Positions 43,377 through 51,860 of a stretch of 64,000 nt of DNA are shown here, piece by piece. The DNA is from Chloroflexota bacterium (GTDB taxonomy: Bacteria > Chloroflexota > Anaerolineae > Anaerolineales > UBA4823), in assembly GCA_029782365.1 (NCBI GenBank), contig JAKOUW010000076.1:62001-126000 (forward strand), in the 5' to 3' direction. Numbering within the stretch: position 1 is the first letter of the stretch; every line of letters starts with the position of its first letter. The position numbers and the translations under genes are program-made. Below the pieces are notes generated by a model. That model worked only from the letters and a program-made list of their open reading frames with translations. It was not told the origin of the DNA and made no database searches.

Positions 43377-46300
43377 ATGAAAATAGATCAAATCATTAGC
43401 GCTCAGAAGCGAAATTGGAGCGTTGTGCGGAAATTGGGGGAAGGGGATGCTGGGGAAGTGTATTGGATGACATCATTATTGGACAGCCATCCTGCAGTAC
43501 TCAAACGACCACGCCATGGCGGATTGTTCAGCGATATTCAACGCCAGGCCAGGCAGATCCGCACAGAAGGCAATGTTTTACAGGGATTAGGTCGGGTGAA
43601 TTTTCCGAATACCTGTGTGCATTTGCGCGTGCCAACCCTGCTGGATCAAAACCAAGGCGAGTCAATTTTAGGGGAGCAAACTTTTATCGTTCTCTCCCCA
43701 GCGGCAGGAATTGATTTACGAGCGCTATGGCAGCTGCTGAGGGCTGGTTCAGCGTATGAAGGCAACCTGCCAGGCGGGGCTGATTATGCCTTTTTTATTG
43801 ACCAATGGGTAACGCTGGGAGAATTTCCAGAGCCACTTTTGGTGAGAATTTTATTAGGCGTCCTTGAGATGCTTGAAACAATCCACAACCCGGCGGCGAA
43901 AAACGAGCAAACCAGGCAATTAGGAATTATCTGGAACGATGTCAAAGCTGAACATTTATTCTGGAATCCATTGGATGCCAGCCTGACCGTGATTGATTGG
44001 GGCAACAGCCAGTATCTGAAAGAAGATGGAGCGACCAAAGATCGCCAATTCACCTTTGTCGATGATTTTAGCCAATTCCTGGATGAGATGGGGCGTTTTA
44101 TCTCTGAAATAAGTCCTGAACTATTCAAACGCCTGAATTGGCCTGCTCCAAGAGCTGACGCAGAATGGGTTGTGCAGGAAATCAAACGCATCAAGGATGC
44201 GTTGACTGCTTCTTGGGAAACCCTGCAGACTGAGCTGCGCGCATTGAGGACCCAGGAGATCGATTTGACCGGAAACCCAAGCCCTGGTTTGGCTCAACTT
44301 GATGAAGTTGCCAATTTGTGGCCTAAACTGGCTTTGTATGGCGAACTGCCAGACCTGGCGGGCTTACAAATGATGTTTTCACGTATGGCTTTGCAAATGG
44401 CATCCATTAAGAATTTGCAAGATTTTCTTCAAGTTTGCCAGCGCGCAGCGGCGCTGCCAGAACCTGTAAACCAGCTAAGCGGAAGTGGAAAATGGCCGTT
44501 GCTGAGTATTATTGCCCGCATACCCACCGCTAATGACCAGGAAAGGGCCATTTTATCCAGCGCAGTTGCTTCAGGCGTAGCTGGCGACTGGCCTGGAATG
44601 ACGTGGGAATTGTTTCGCTGGATTGGTTATGAACCTCTGCCTGAGTGGTGGGGGCGAATCAGCCACCAAATACGCAGTGTGGCTTTGGGATTGAGCCCTG
44701 AAGCGTTGCCACCTTACGGTATCATCAGCCGGAGCTTGGATGAACTGCTGGCGGCGATTGTTTTGCAGCCCATCACTCAACCTTTTGGGTCTGAAGCCGC
44801 CACCTCAACTTCGCCGATCAATTTGCTCAAAGCCAGCCGCGAAGAAATTCTCACGAAATGGATTGATGTAACTCCCGCTCCCCCTAACTCGGGGGTTGCC
44901 TATTCGGAATTTGACCGAATTGCGAATGATTTGCGCAGCCTGGCACCAGACGCCTGGGAAAGAATAGAAAGAGGTTTGGCGCAGCCCAAGGCTCAGGCTG
45001 AGATTGTCTTAAGCGCCTGGGAGCGCAAGGAATTTGAGGCAGCCCAGAAGGGTTTGCGTTCCTTGTTACTCTGGGATCCAGACAGGCGAAGACTGCTCAG
45101 CGCTGACCGTGCAATCGGTTCTGCGCGCCAGTGGCTGGACCGAGTGCATCGAGGCGCAGCCAGAAATGAACCATTTTATGATTTTCTGACAACCGTGGAG
45201 TTGGAGGGGCGCGTTCTGCGCAACCAGGTCGGTGCGGCCAGCTGGTTAGACACGATCTTAGAAGCACTGAAACGCCTGCGCAAGGGAGCCCGTTCAGTAG
45301 ACTTAACCGTTGAGTTTCCTGACTTGCAAAATGAGCTGACCTGGCTGAATGAATACCGGTCCCGCGAAATCCTCAGCTTACCCCGCAGCCGGTCGTTAAC
45401 GCTGGAGCGGGACCTTAGTACGCGCTTGCCATCCAGGCCGCTGTCTGGCCTGGTTGAAGGCCGTTTTGGACCAGGCGAAGACCTGGTTTTGGGGGAGCCT
45501 TTGGATAACTGGCGGCCAGAAGCTCAGGGCTCTTCGGCGCGCGTGTTTGCAGGTATGCTGCGCACTCCCAGAGCGCGCCAGGCAGGTCGGTACGCTGTCA
45601 AGTTGATGCGTCCTGACCGGTTAGAGTATGCATTACCTTTGTTCAAGGAAGAAACCCGGCTACTGGCGATGTTGCGAGACGTGCCGGGGATATCGCCGTT
45701 AGTGGAATGTGGATACTTAAAGATAGAAAATATTAGCGAATTTCCCACGGATCACAGCACGTTGCCCGCAACCGCCCTGTGCGGCCCGGCAGTCCGGTAT
45801 GGTGCAGAAGAAGCCTTAAATTTCCTGGCAGCGATGGAGCGTTATACCTCCAGCGGCTGGCTACCATACCTGACACTGGTTGAACGTAATAATGAATATA
45901 ACCTGATGCGCTTTTGTGACTCGGCTTATAACCACGGCTGGTTTTTGCCGTTGAAAGAAAGCTTATTGTGTACGATACAAATCTGTACTATCCTGCAGAA
46001 TGCGCATGATCGCAACATCGTTTATCGAGACCACAAGATTTTGCATTATTATTGGGACCCAGAGGTGCACGGCGTGGAAATGATCGATTGGAATATCGCA
46101 CGCCACCATGCAAATGGATTGACCGATGCGGAAAAACAAGCTGATTTGGTGCAATTTGGCGCCCGCGCCATGCATCACATCCTGACCGGACGTCCTGCGG
46201 CTGGCTCGCTTCCTCTAGGTCCTAACCGCGCCGAAGAAATCGAACAGGCCGCGCAGCGTTACAACACCAATTGGACATATGACGATGAAAGGTTGCCAAA

Positions 46301-46397
46301 GAGACTGAAAGAGATTGTCGAACAGACTCTTAACCAGGGGTATACTCAAGTCCGGGATTTACGCCAGGATTTGGCGGATATATATGAACGCATTTGA
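43377..46397 (+). CDS. Protein with two Ser/Thr kinase-like domains
   Basis: A 1006-residue cytoplasmic protein with kinase-like domains at both ends. The first (about 14-260) has a glycine loop KLGEGDAGEVY, a lysine in AVLKRPR, a catalytic-loop relative IIWNDVKAEHLFWN and VIDWGNS in place of DFG. The second (about 720-1000) has YAVKLMRPD, VYRDHKILHYYWD and MIDWNIARHH. In both, Asp and Lys of the catalytic loop and the metal-binding Asp are kept, but the loop Asn is replaced by His and DFG by DWG or DWN. The 450-residue middle is helical and unrecognised. The next gene overlaps by 14 bp. Together they suggest a signalling pair; the targets are unknown, and weak or altered catalysis is possible. 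Confidence 0.75.
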   Translation: MKIDQIISAQKRNWSVVRKLGEGDAGEVYWMTSLLDSHPAVLKRPRHGGLFSDIQRQARQIRTEGNVLQGLGRVNFPNTCVHLRVPTLLDQNQGESILGEQTFIVLSPAAGIDLRALWQLLRAGSAYEGNLPGGADYAFFIDQWVTLGEFPEPLLVRILLGVLEMLETIHNPAAKNEQTRQLGIIWNDVKAEHLFWNPLDASLTVIDWGNSQYLKEDGATKDRQFTFVDDFSQFLDEMGRFISEISPELFKRLNWPAPRADAEWVVQEIKRIKDALTASWETLQTELRALRTQEIDLTGNPSPGLAQLDEVANLWPKLALYGELPDLAGLQMMFSRMALQMASIKNLQDFLQVCQRAAALPEPVNQLSGSGKWPLLSIIARIPTANDQERAILSSAVASGVAGDWPGMTWELFRWIGYEPLPEWWGRISHQIRSVALGLSPEALPPYGIISRSLDELLAAIVLQPITQPFGSEAATSTSPINLLKASREEILTKWIDVTPAPPNSGVAYSEFDRIANDLRSLAPDAWERIERGLAQPKAQAEIVLSAWERKEFEAAQKGLRSLLLWDPDRRRLLSADRAIGSARQWLDRVHRGAARNEPFYDFLTTVELEGRVLRNQVGAASWLDTILEALKRLRKGARSVDLTVEFPDLQNELTWLNEYRSREILSLPRSRSLTLERDLSTRLPSRPLSGLVEGRFGPGEDLVLGEPLDNWRPEAQGSSARVFAGMLRTPRARQAGRYAVKLMRPDRLEYALPLFKEETRLLAMLRDVPGISPLVECGYLKIENISEFPTDHSTLPATALCGPAVRYGAEEALNFLAAMERYTSSGWLPYLTLVERNNEYNLMRFCDSAYNHGWFLPLKESLLCTIQICTILQNAHDRNIVYRDHKILHYYWDPEVHGVEMIDWNIARHHANGLTDAEKQADLVQFGARAMHHILTGRPAAGSLPLGPNRAEEIEQAAQRYNTNWTYDDERLPKRLKEIVEQTLNQGYTQVRDLRQDLADIYERI

Positions 46398-48168
46398 CGA
46401 ACTTCAAAACCAATACTCGCAAACCTTGAATAATGAACCAGCAAAGTTGGCGGATTTACGCCATCTGCTACTCGATATCGAAGAAATCATCAATTCAGAT
46501 GGATATAACTTGCTCGATACGGAGCAGCATGAGTTCTTGCAGAATGCGCGCAAAGAACTAATGACGCGCATTCAAAAATCAGAAAACGCCGAAAAAATTG
46601 AAAACGCTCGGCCCGGCGTAGTTGAGCAAAAAACAGCCACCCAAGGATCAATCCAGGGAGAACTTGCCAGGCCAGAGCCAATCAGTGAACATAATCCAGA
46701 GGCCAGTTCCAAAATGGAGCTGGCAGAAAAACTGTTTTACAGCGGCCGATATGCGGAGGCGATCCAACTTTTTGACCGCGTTTTACAATTAGAACCAAAC
46801 TGGGAGCGCGCTCGCCAACACCGCTCTGAAGCCGAAAATTACCTGAGGACAGGTTACATCCCCGTAGTCGCATTGCCTGCCGAAGTTGCTTCTTCTTATG
46901 GGAAAGCTCAATCTGCAGCGCGCGTCGGCCGGTACTTGGATGCGCTGGCTCTCATGGAAAAAGCGCAGGGCTTATTGCGTGAGATGGGCATCCAGCGCTG
47001 GCAGGAAGGCCAGGAATTTGCGCTGAAATTACAGGAAAACATTGACGCTGAGCGCGTATTCGAGGAAGGGTTAGTTTTTTTCAGAGAAGGGCAAATTGAC
47101 CAGGCGATCGAGAAGGTTGAGGCGGCGGCAGGGGCCAGCGGGCTGCCGCGCTACACAGATCGCGCCCAGGCGCTTCGTCAGGTAAAAGATAGTCTGAAAG
47201 CAATCAATGAAGATCTCAACGATGCTGGCTTGGATCCACAAAAAGCATCGCAGTCCAAAGCCAGGCTTGATGCTCTGAAAACAGAGCACGGCGATAACCC
47301 GGCCTTCGAACGCCTCATAGAGAAGCTTAAAACGGTTGTGCCGCGCGTGGTGGAGCCTCTCAAAGAACAAACCAGGACTTTGAAAAACCAGGCGGAACGA
47401 GCCAGCACACTGGAAGAAGGTCTATACTTGACCAAACAAGCACGCCAGAACCTGATCCAGATACGAAACCTGGAAGGCGTCGATGAAAGCCTAGACCGTC
47501 TGCAAATAGAAATTGATCGGTTGCAAAAAACTTATCAAAAGTTCGATGATGATTTACAAACCGCACACCAGGCTTACGAAAATAATTCAAATTGGCCGGC
47601 TGAGGCCGCGCGGCGCGGCGCAGAAGTCAGCAAGCGCTTTCCCAATGATCCAAGCGTCCGCAACCTGCGCGATAAACTGCAGGGTTACCGCTGGAAACTG
47701 CTCGGAACACGTGCTGGTTTTGCACTGCTTGCTGTGATTATCCTGGGAGCAATCGGCTTGTTTGCAAGGAGCCGGGTGGAAGCGTATTACTTTTCATTGA
47801 CGCCTACCATAACACCGACCGCGACATTTACATCCACACCGACATTAACCCCTACTCTCACGCCAACGATAACGTCGACCCCAACCACAACTCCTACTCC
47901 ATCTATGACACCAACGCCTACAATCGCTTATGCGGCGCGCGATATTTTCGTTCGCAACGGATGTTATGAAGCCTTCACCGCGGTGGGCAGAGTAACTGCT
48001 GGAACTCAATTGAATTTTTTACCGGCTGAGCGGCGGTTTGGAGAATTCAACCGCGAGTGCGTTCTTGTGGAAGATAAAACCGCCCCAGGAGGAGGGTTGG
48101 TAGGCTGGGTGTTATTAATGGATCTCAGCCCGGCGCCAATCCTGCCATCTCAAACCCCCAAGCCATAA
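46384..48168 (+). CDS. Membrane-anchored TPR/coiled-coil protein with outer SH3-like domain
   Basis: A 594-residue protein translationally coupled to the kinase-like gene. The N-terminus is charged. A TPR-like unit follows (AEKLFYSGRYAEAIQLFDRV near 120, and AARVGRYLDALALMEKA), then long helical, probably coiled-coil, segments. A membrane helix lies at about 440-462 (GFALLAVIILGAIGLFA). After it comes a spacer of about 45 residues made almost only of Thr, Pro and Ser, and an outer domain of about 80 residues with two Cys and a VGWVLLMDL ending that resembles SH3-like cell-wall-binding domains. It may link an outside signal to the kinase-like protein inside the cell. Confidence 0.7.
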   Translation: MNAFDELQNQYSQTLNNEPAKLADLRHLLLDIEEIINSDGYNLLDTEQHEFLQNARKELMTRIQKSENAEKIENARPGVVEQKTATQGSIQGELARPEPISEHNPEASSKMELAEKLFYSGRYAEAIQLFDRVLQLEPNWERARQHRSEAENYLRTGYIPVVALPAEVASSYGKAQSAARVGRYLDALALMEKAQGLLREMGIQRWQEGQEFALKLQENIDAERVFEEGLVFFREGQIDQAIEKVEAAAGASGLPRYTDRAQALRQVKDSLKAINEDLNDAGLDPQKASQSKARLDALKTEHGDNPAFERLIEKLKTVVPRVVEPLKEQTRTLKNQAERASTLEEGLYLTKQARQNLIQIRNLEGVDESLDRLQIEIDRLQKTYQKFDDDLQTAHQAYENNSNWPAEAARRGAEVSKRFPNDPSVRNLRDKLQGYRWKLLGTRAGFALLAVIILGAIGLFARSRVEAYYFSLTPTITPTATFTSTPTLTPTLTPTITSTPTTTPTPSMTPTPTIAYAARDIFVRNGCYEAFTAVGRVTAGTQLNFLPAERRFGEFNRECVLVEDKTAPGGGLVGWVLLMDLSPAPILPSQTPKP

Positions 48169-48206
48169 ACCATTTCTGGCTGGATGGGATAAATTGCAAG
48201 ATTTAG

Positions 48207-48212
48207 TATAAT
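48207..48212 (+). promoter_or_regulatory. -10 box for the PucR-type regulator
   Basis: TATAAT ends 8 bp before the ATG at 48221, so the transcript should start at or within two bases of the start codon. No ribosome site and no clear -35 box are seen. Confidence 0.5.
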
Positions 48213-48220
48213 TTTCTATT

Positions 48221-49819
48221 ATGCCAGTCAAGAACCTCAGCTTGAAAGATTTATTTCGGTTTGCTTTCTCTGAACCGGTGATCTGGCTGGCAGGAGAGAA
48301 ACAGGCTCAAGCTGTTGTTGGTTGGGTTGCATCATCCATCGAAGAAGCTCAGGCTGGCGATTTACTTCTGTCGGAGAAGATTGATGTTGACCAGGCCTGG
48401 CTGGCCAAAGTTCAACACCAGGGTGTAGCGGCGGTTTTGTTTTTTGGATCCGGCAAGCTGCCCAAGGTGCAAGGCCAAACCGATCTGATGATTGCTGCCG
48501 CGCCTGAATTGCAGATGGACATTCGCCACCTTCACCAGTTGATGCTCTCTATTTTGATAAACCAGCGGGCGGCGTTGATCGAGCGCGGGGTCCGGATTCA
48601 CGCCCAACTGCTGCAGATGGCGGCTGAAGGCGAAGGCCTGGGGGCGCTGGCGCGTGCCATGGCAGAATTATCCAGCCGGGGAGTAATTATCCAGGATAAA
48701 CGAGGCCGCATCCTGGCGGAGTACCCTTCATCGACCCTTTTGACGATCTGGGGTGATGTGGTCTACCAATTAAATAGCCTGGAACCCCTGCCTGAATTAA
48801 TGAAAGACCGAAAAAAAGCTGCTGCTCAGATAAAAATTGAGACGCAAGAAATCCCTGGCGGATTGGAACGCCTGGTCACGCCGATTGTGGTCGGGCAAAT
48901 GGCGCGCGGCTACCTTTCTTTGGTTGGAATAAAGGGTGAATTGGATGACCTTGATTGGCTGGTCAGCGAGCAGGGGCGGTTCGTTTGCGCCATTGAAATG
49001 GCGCGTAAAAAGGCAGTGCGCGAAGCAGAGAAACGATTAAAAGGCGACTTGCTTTCCGCACTGCTGCAAGATACCTTATCGCCGCGCGATGCTCGCTTGT
49101 GGGTAGAACAAATGGGTCTGGATCTCAACCAGGCTCATGTGGCTCTGCGTTTTGCCTGGGACGCCAGCGGGTCACCGACAGCGCGGCGCTTAGAAACAAT
49201 GATTAACGGTGAAATTGCCCGGTTAAACTTGCGAGTGATCAGCTCGAACATGGGCAATGAGGTGATTTGCTTTTGCCAGGTGCCAGCGGATATAAAAAAA
49301 CCCGAACCCGCTCTAGCGCTTGCCAGTGCAGTGTACGCTCAATCTGGACAGGAATTTCCTGGTACACCACTGTATTGTGGGATTGGCACTATCGCCAAGT
49401 CGATTGATGATTGGCGGACAACCCTGCGGCGTTCTGGACAGGCTCTGGAGATGGCTCGCCGTCTGCAGGGGCGGTTGGGGGTATATAAACCTTTATATTA
49501 TGCAGATTTATCGGTTTACCGTTTGCTGCTTCAATTGGAACACAGCCCGGAATTGGTCGCCTATGAGCAAGAAATGCTTGGCAAACTCCTTGCATCAGAT
49601 AACTCGGCAGAATTGCTGCACACTCTTGAAACGTATTTTGAGCATAACGGCAACCTGGCACAGACGGCCGAGGCCTTGTTTGTCCATCGAAATACATTGA
49701 TTTACCGCATGGATCGCATTGCATCGATCACCGGGCTTGAACTGGATCAGCCGGAACCTCGCCTGGCGCTGCAGTTAGCCTTGCGAATTTATCGCATGTC
49801 AGGCAGTAAAACAGCCTGA
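48221..49819 (+). CDS. PucR-family transcriptional regulator
   Basis: A 532-residue regulator. The N-terminal domain (about 1-120) matches the purine-catabolism-regulator PucR input domain. A central GGDEF-like region follows, ending near YYADLSVYRLLLQL. The C-terminal PucR helix-turn-helix reads HNGNLAQTAEALFVHRNTLI followed by YRMDRI. Such proteins control purine, amino acid or other nitrogen pathways in response to small ligands. It stands alone between the kinase/TPR pair and the branched-chain amino acid operon; a role in regulating either is not shown by the sequence. Confidence 0.85.
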   Translation: MPVKNLSLKDLFRFAFSEPVIWLAGEKQAQAVVGWVASSIEEAQAGDLLLSEKIDVDQAWLAKVQHQGVAAVLFFGSGKLPKVQGQTDLMIAAAPELQMDIRHLHQLMLSILINQRAALIERGVRIHAQLLQMAAEGEGLGALARAMAELSSRGVIIQDKRGRILAEYPSSTLLTIWGDVVYQLNSLEPLPELMKDRKKAAAQIKIETQEIPGGLERLVTPIVVGQMARGYLSLVGIKGELDDLDWLVSEQGRFVCAIEMARKKAVREAEKRLKGDLLSALLQDTLSPRDARLWVEQMGLDLNQAHVALRFAWDASGSPTARRLETMINGEIARLNLRVISSNMGNEVICFCQVPADIKKPEPALALASAVYAQSGQEFPGTPLYCGIGTIAKSIDDWRTTLRRSGQALEMARRLQGRLGVYKPLYYADLSVYRLLLQLEHSPELVAYEQEMLGKLLASDNSAELLHTLETYFEHNGNLAQTAEALFVHRNTLIYRMDRIASITGLELDQPEPRLALQLALRIYRMSGSKTA

Positions 49820-49894
49820 TGCGGTTTGCCAAATTTTCTACATTATTCGTCAAAATACACAAAAAAGCGCCCTGGATTTTGTACGATTCATCCA

Positions 49895-49923
49895 TAGACA
49901 AAGTTAGTGGAATTCCGTAAACT
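49895..49923 (+). promoter_or_regulatory. Candidate promoter of the ilv-leu operon
   Basis: TAGACA at 49895-49900, a 17-bp spacer and TAAACT at 49918-49923 predict a start near 49930, about 37 nt before the leader-peptide ATG. Confidence 0.5.
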
Positions 49924-49966
49924 ATACCTACGGTTTCGGATGGTCTTCATTGGAAACGAAGGTAAT

Positions 49967-50104
49967 ATGGACATTTCTTCCCTGATCCTTATTTCGGTTA
50001 TTGTACTGGTCCTCATCCTTGGGATTGAGAGCCCGCGTAAGCTTGGAGCAGCCCCAGTACTGATTGACCGAAACAGGAAAAAGGCTACAAAAACTCGGAA
50101 ATAA
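49967..50104 (+). CDS. ilv operon leader peptide
   Basis: A 45-codon ORF with a GAAGG ribosome site four bases before its ATG. Residues 3-20 contain 14 Ile, Leu or Val (ISSLILISVIVLVLILGI), the density expected of a branched-chain leader peptide. The rest is basic. The ORF stop lies just before the terminator hairpin, and the Val13-Leu14-Val15 codons form one arm of a competing RNA helix. Ribosome stalling at these codons when charged tRNA is scarce would favour the antiterminator. Alternatively it could be a small one-helix membrane protein with a positive tail, though the RNA pairing argues for attenuation. Confidence 0.75.
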   Translation: MDISSLILISVIVLVLILGIESPRKLGAAPVLIDRNRKKATKTRK

Positions 50105-50140
50105 AACCGGGGCTGCTCCAAAAGCAGCCCCTTTTGTTTA
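50003..50140 (+). promoter_or_regulatory. Transcription attenuator of the ilv-leu operon
   Basis: Three mutually exclusive helices are visible. Segment 1 GTACTGG (50003-50009, within the Ile/Val/Leu codons) pairs with CCAGTAC (50054-50060). Segment 2 TTGGAGCAGCCCC (50043-50055) is a perfect 13-bp complement of segment 3 GGGGCTGCTCCAA (50109-50121), giving an antiterminator. Segment 3 also pairs with segment 4 AGCAGCCCC (50123-50131), giving a 9-bp terminator followed by TTTTGTTTATTTT. Stalling on the leader codons would free segment 2 to hold segment 3. Confidence 0.8.
50109..50140 (+). terminator. Attenuator terminator hairpin
   Basis: GGGGCTGCT and AGCAGCCCC form a 9-bp stem with a CCAAA loop and a T-rich tail, 28 bp before the ilvD ATG. 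Confidence 0.88.
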
Positions 50141-50167
50141 TTTTAATCGATAAATGGAGCAAAAAGC

Positions 50168-51832
50168 ATGCGTTCAGATAAAGTAAAAAAAGGATATGAA
50201 CGAGCACCTCACCGGGCCTTATTAAAGGCTACCGGCGTTAAAGATGAGGATTTTGAGAAGCCTTTTATTGCGATTGTGAATTCTTATGTGGATATCGTGC
50301 CCGGCCATGTCCATTTGCAATCCTTTGGTAAGATGATCAAAGAAGCGGTGCGGGCGGCTGGTGGAGTGCCGTTTGAATTCAATACGATTGGGGTGGATGA
50401 CGGCATTGCCATGGGGCATCCCGGCATGAAATTCAGCCTGCCCTCACGTGAACTGATTGCCGACAGCGTGGAAACGATGATCCAGGCGCACCAGTTCGAT
50501 GGCATGGTTTGTATTCCCAACTGCGACAAGATTGTCCCAGGAATGATCATGGGCGCACTGAGGGTGGATATTCCGACCATCTTTGTGTCTGGCGGACCAA
50601 TGGCAGCAGGCAAAAGCCCAGAGGGTGAAACCCTGGATTTGATCTCGGTGTTCGAAGGAGTGGGAGCTTTTAAAGCTGGAAAAATCGATGAACGGCGTTT
50701 AAAAATGCTGGAAGATTTTGCCTGTCCGTCCTGCGGTTCGTGTTCGGGTTTGTTCACTGCCAACTCGATGAATTGCATTTTGGAAGTTTTAGGCCTGGCG
50801 CTGCCGTACAACGGCAGCGCTTTAGCGCTCAGCCCGGAACGTGAGAGCATTGCCAGGCAAGCCGCTGAACGTATTTTGGCATTGGTGAAGAGTGGACTGA
50901 CACCCCGTCAGATGGTCACGGCAGAGGTGATTGATGATGTGTTCGCCCTGGATATGGCCATGGGAGGCAGCACGAACACTGTTTTGCACACGTTGGCTTT
51001 TGCCAGAGAAGCCGGGATTGATTATCCCCTCAGCCGGATCAATATGGTGGCCGACAAAGTTCCATATTTGAGCAAAGTCAGCCCTTCTGGTCCTTGGCAC
51101 ATGGAGGATGTTCACCGCGCGGGCGGTATTCCAGCTATTTTGAATGAGGTCTCCCGTGCGGGCGAAACTTTGCATCTTGACCGGCCCACCGTAGCTGGCG
51201 TCAGCTTGAGGGAATCAATTGCAGGCAAAACCGTGCGCGATTATGAAGTAATCCGCCCGATCGAAAATCCCCACCGGCCGGTGGGCGGACTCGCTATCTT
51301 GTTTGGAAACCTGGCGCCAGATGGTGCTGTAATCAAGACAGGCGGGGTGGCTGCGCATATCAACCGCCATGTTGGGCCTGCGGTGATCTATGAAACAGAA
51401 GAAGATGCCATGCAGGGCATCTTAAACCACGAGGTGAAAGCTGGGGATGTCGTCGTGATCAGGTACGAGGGTCCACGCGGCGGGCCTGGAATGCAGGAAA
51501 TGCTCTCACCCACTTCCGCGATCATGGGACTCGGGTTGGGGGAACAGGTGGCTTTGATTACCGACGGGCGTTTTTCCGGCGGCACCCACGGTGTGTGCAT
51601 CGGTCACATCAGTCCGGAAGCTGCTGCCCGCGGCCCAATCGCCGCCGTAAACGAAGGCGACATCATCGAAATTGATCTGCAGGCACGTACACTGAATGTG
51701 CGCTTAACGGAAGAAGAGATCCAGTCTCGGCTGGCAGCGCTGCCGCCGTTTGAGTCGCGTACGCAAAGTTCCTGGCTGCGTCGATATTCACGTATGGTGA
51801 CCAGCGCAAGCCAGGGCGCTGTTCTTATTTAG
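50168..51832 (+). CDS. ilvD: Dihydroxy-acid dehydratase
   Basis: Iron-sulfur enzyme of 554 residues that dehydrates dihydroxyisovalerate and dihydroxymethylvalerate, the third common step to Val and Ile. Cluster cysteines are visible in [12 protein letters not shown] and [18 protein letters not shown]. The C-terminal [19 protein letters not shown] is the family signature, with the catalytic Ser region. TGGAG precedes the ATG. It is the first structural gene after the attenuator. Confidence 0.95.
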   Translation: MRSDKVKKGYERAPHRALLKATGVKDEDFEKPFIAIVNSYVDIVPGHVHLQSFGKMIKEAVRAAGGVPFEFNTIGVDDGIAMGHPGMKFSLPSRELIADSVETMIQAHQFDGMVCIPNCDKIVPGMIMGALRVDIPTIFVSGGPMAAGKSPEGETLDLISVFEGVGAFKAGKIDERRLKMLEDFACPSCGSCSGLFTANSMNCILEVLGLALPYNGSALALSPERESIARQAAERILALVKSGLTPRQMVTAEVIDDVFALDMAMGGSTNTVLHTLAFAREAGIDYPLSRINMVADKVPYLSKVSPSGPWHMEDVHRAGGIPAILNEVSRAGETLHLDRPTVAGVSLRESIAGKTVRDYEVIRPIENPHRPVGGLAILFGNLAPDGAVIKTGGVAAHINRHVGPAVIYETEEDAMQGILNHEVKAGDVVVIRYEGPRGGPGMQEMLSPTSAIMGLGLGEQVALITDGRFSGGTHGVCIGHISPEAAARGPIAAVNEGDIIEIDLQARTLNVRLTEEEIQSRLAALPPFESRTQSSWLRRYSRMVTSASQGAVLI

Positions 51833-51860
51833 CTTTTTCAGGATTGATAGGAGAGAAGAG

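Noticed and set aside
47800..47935. Tandem DNA repeat of Thr/Pro codons in the TPR protein gene
   Set aside because: It is an irregular low-complexity spacer in the coding frame, common after membrane helices, not a mobile or regulatory repeat.
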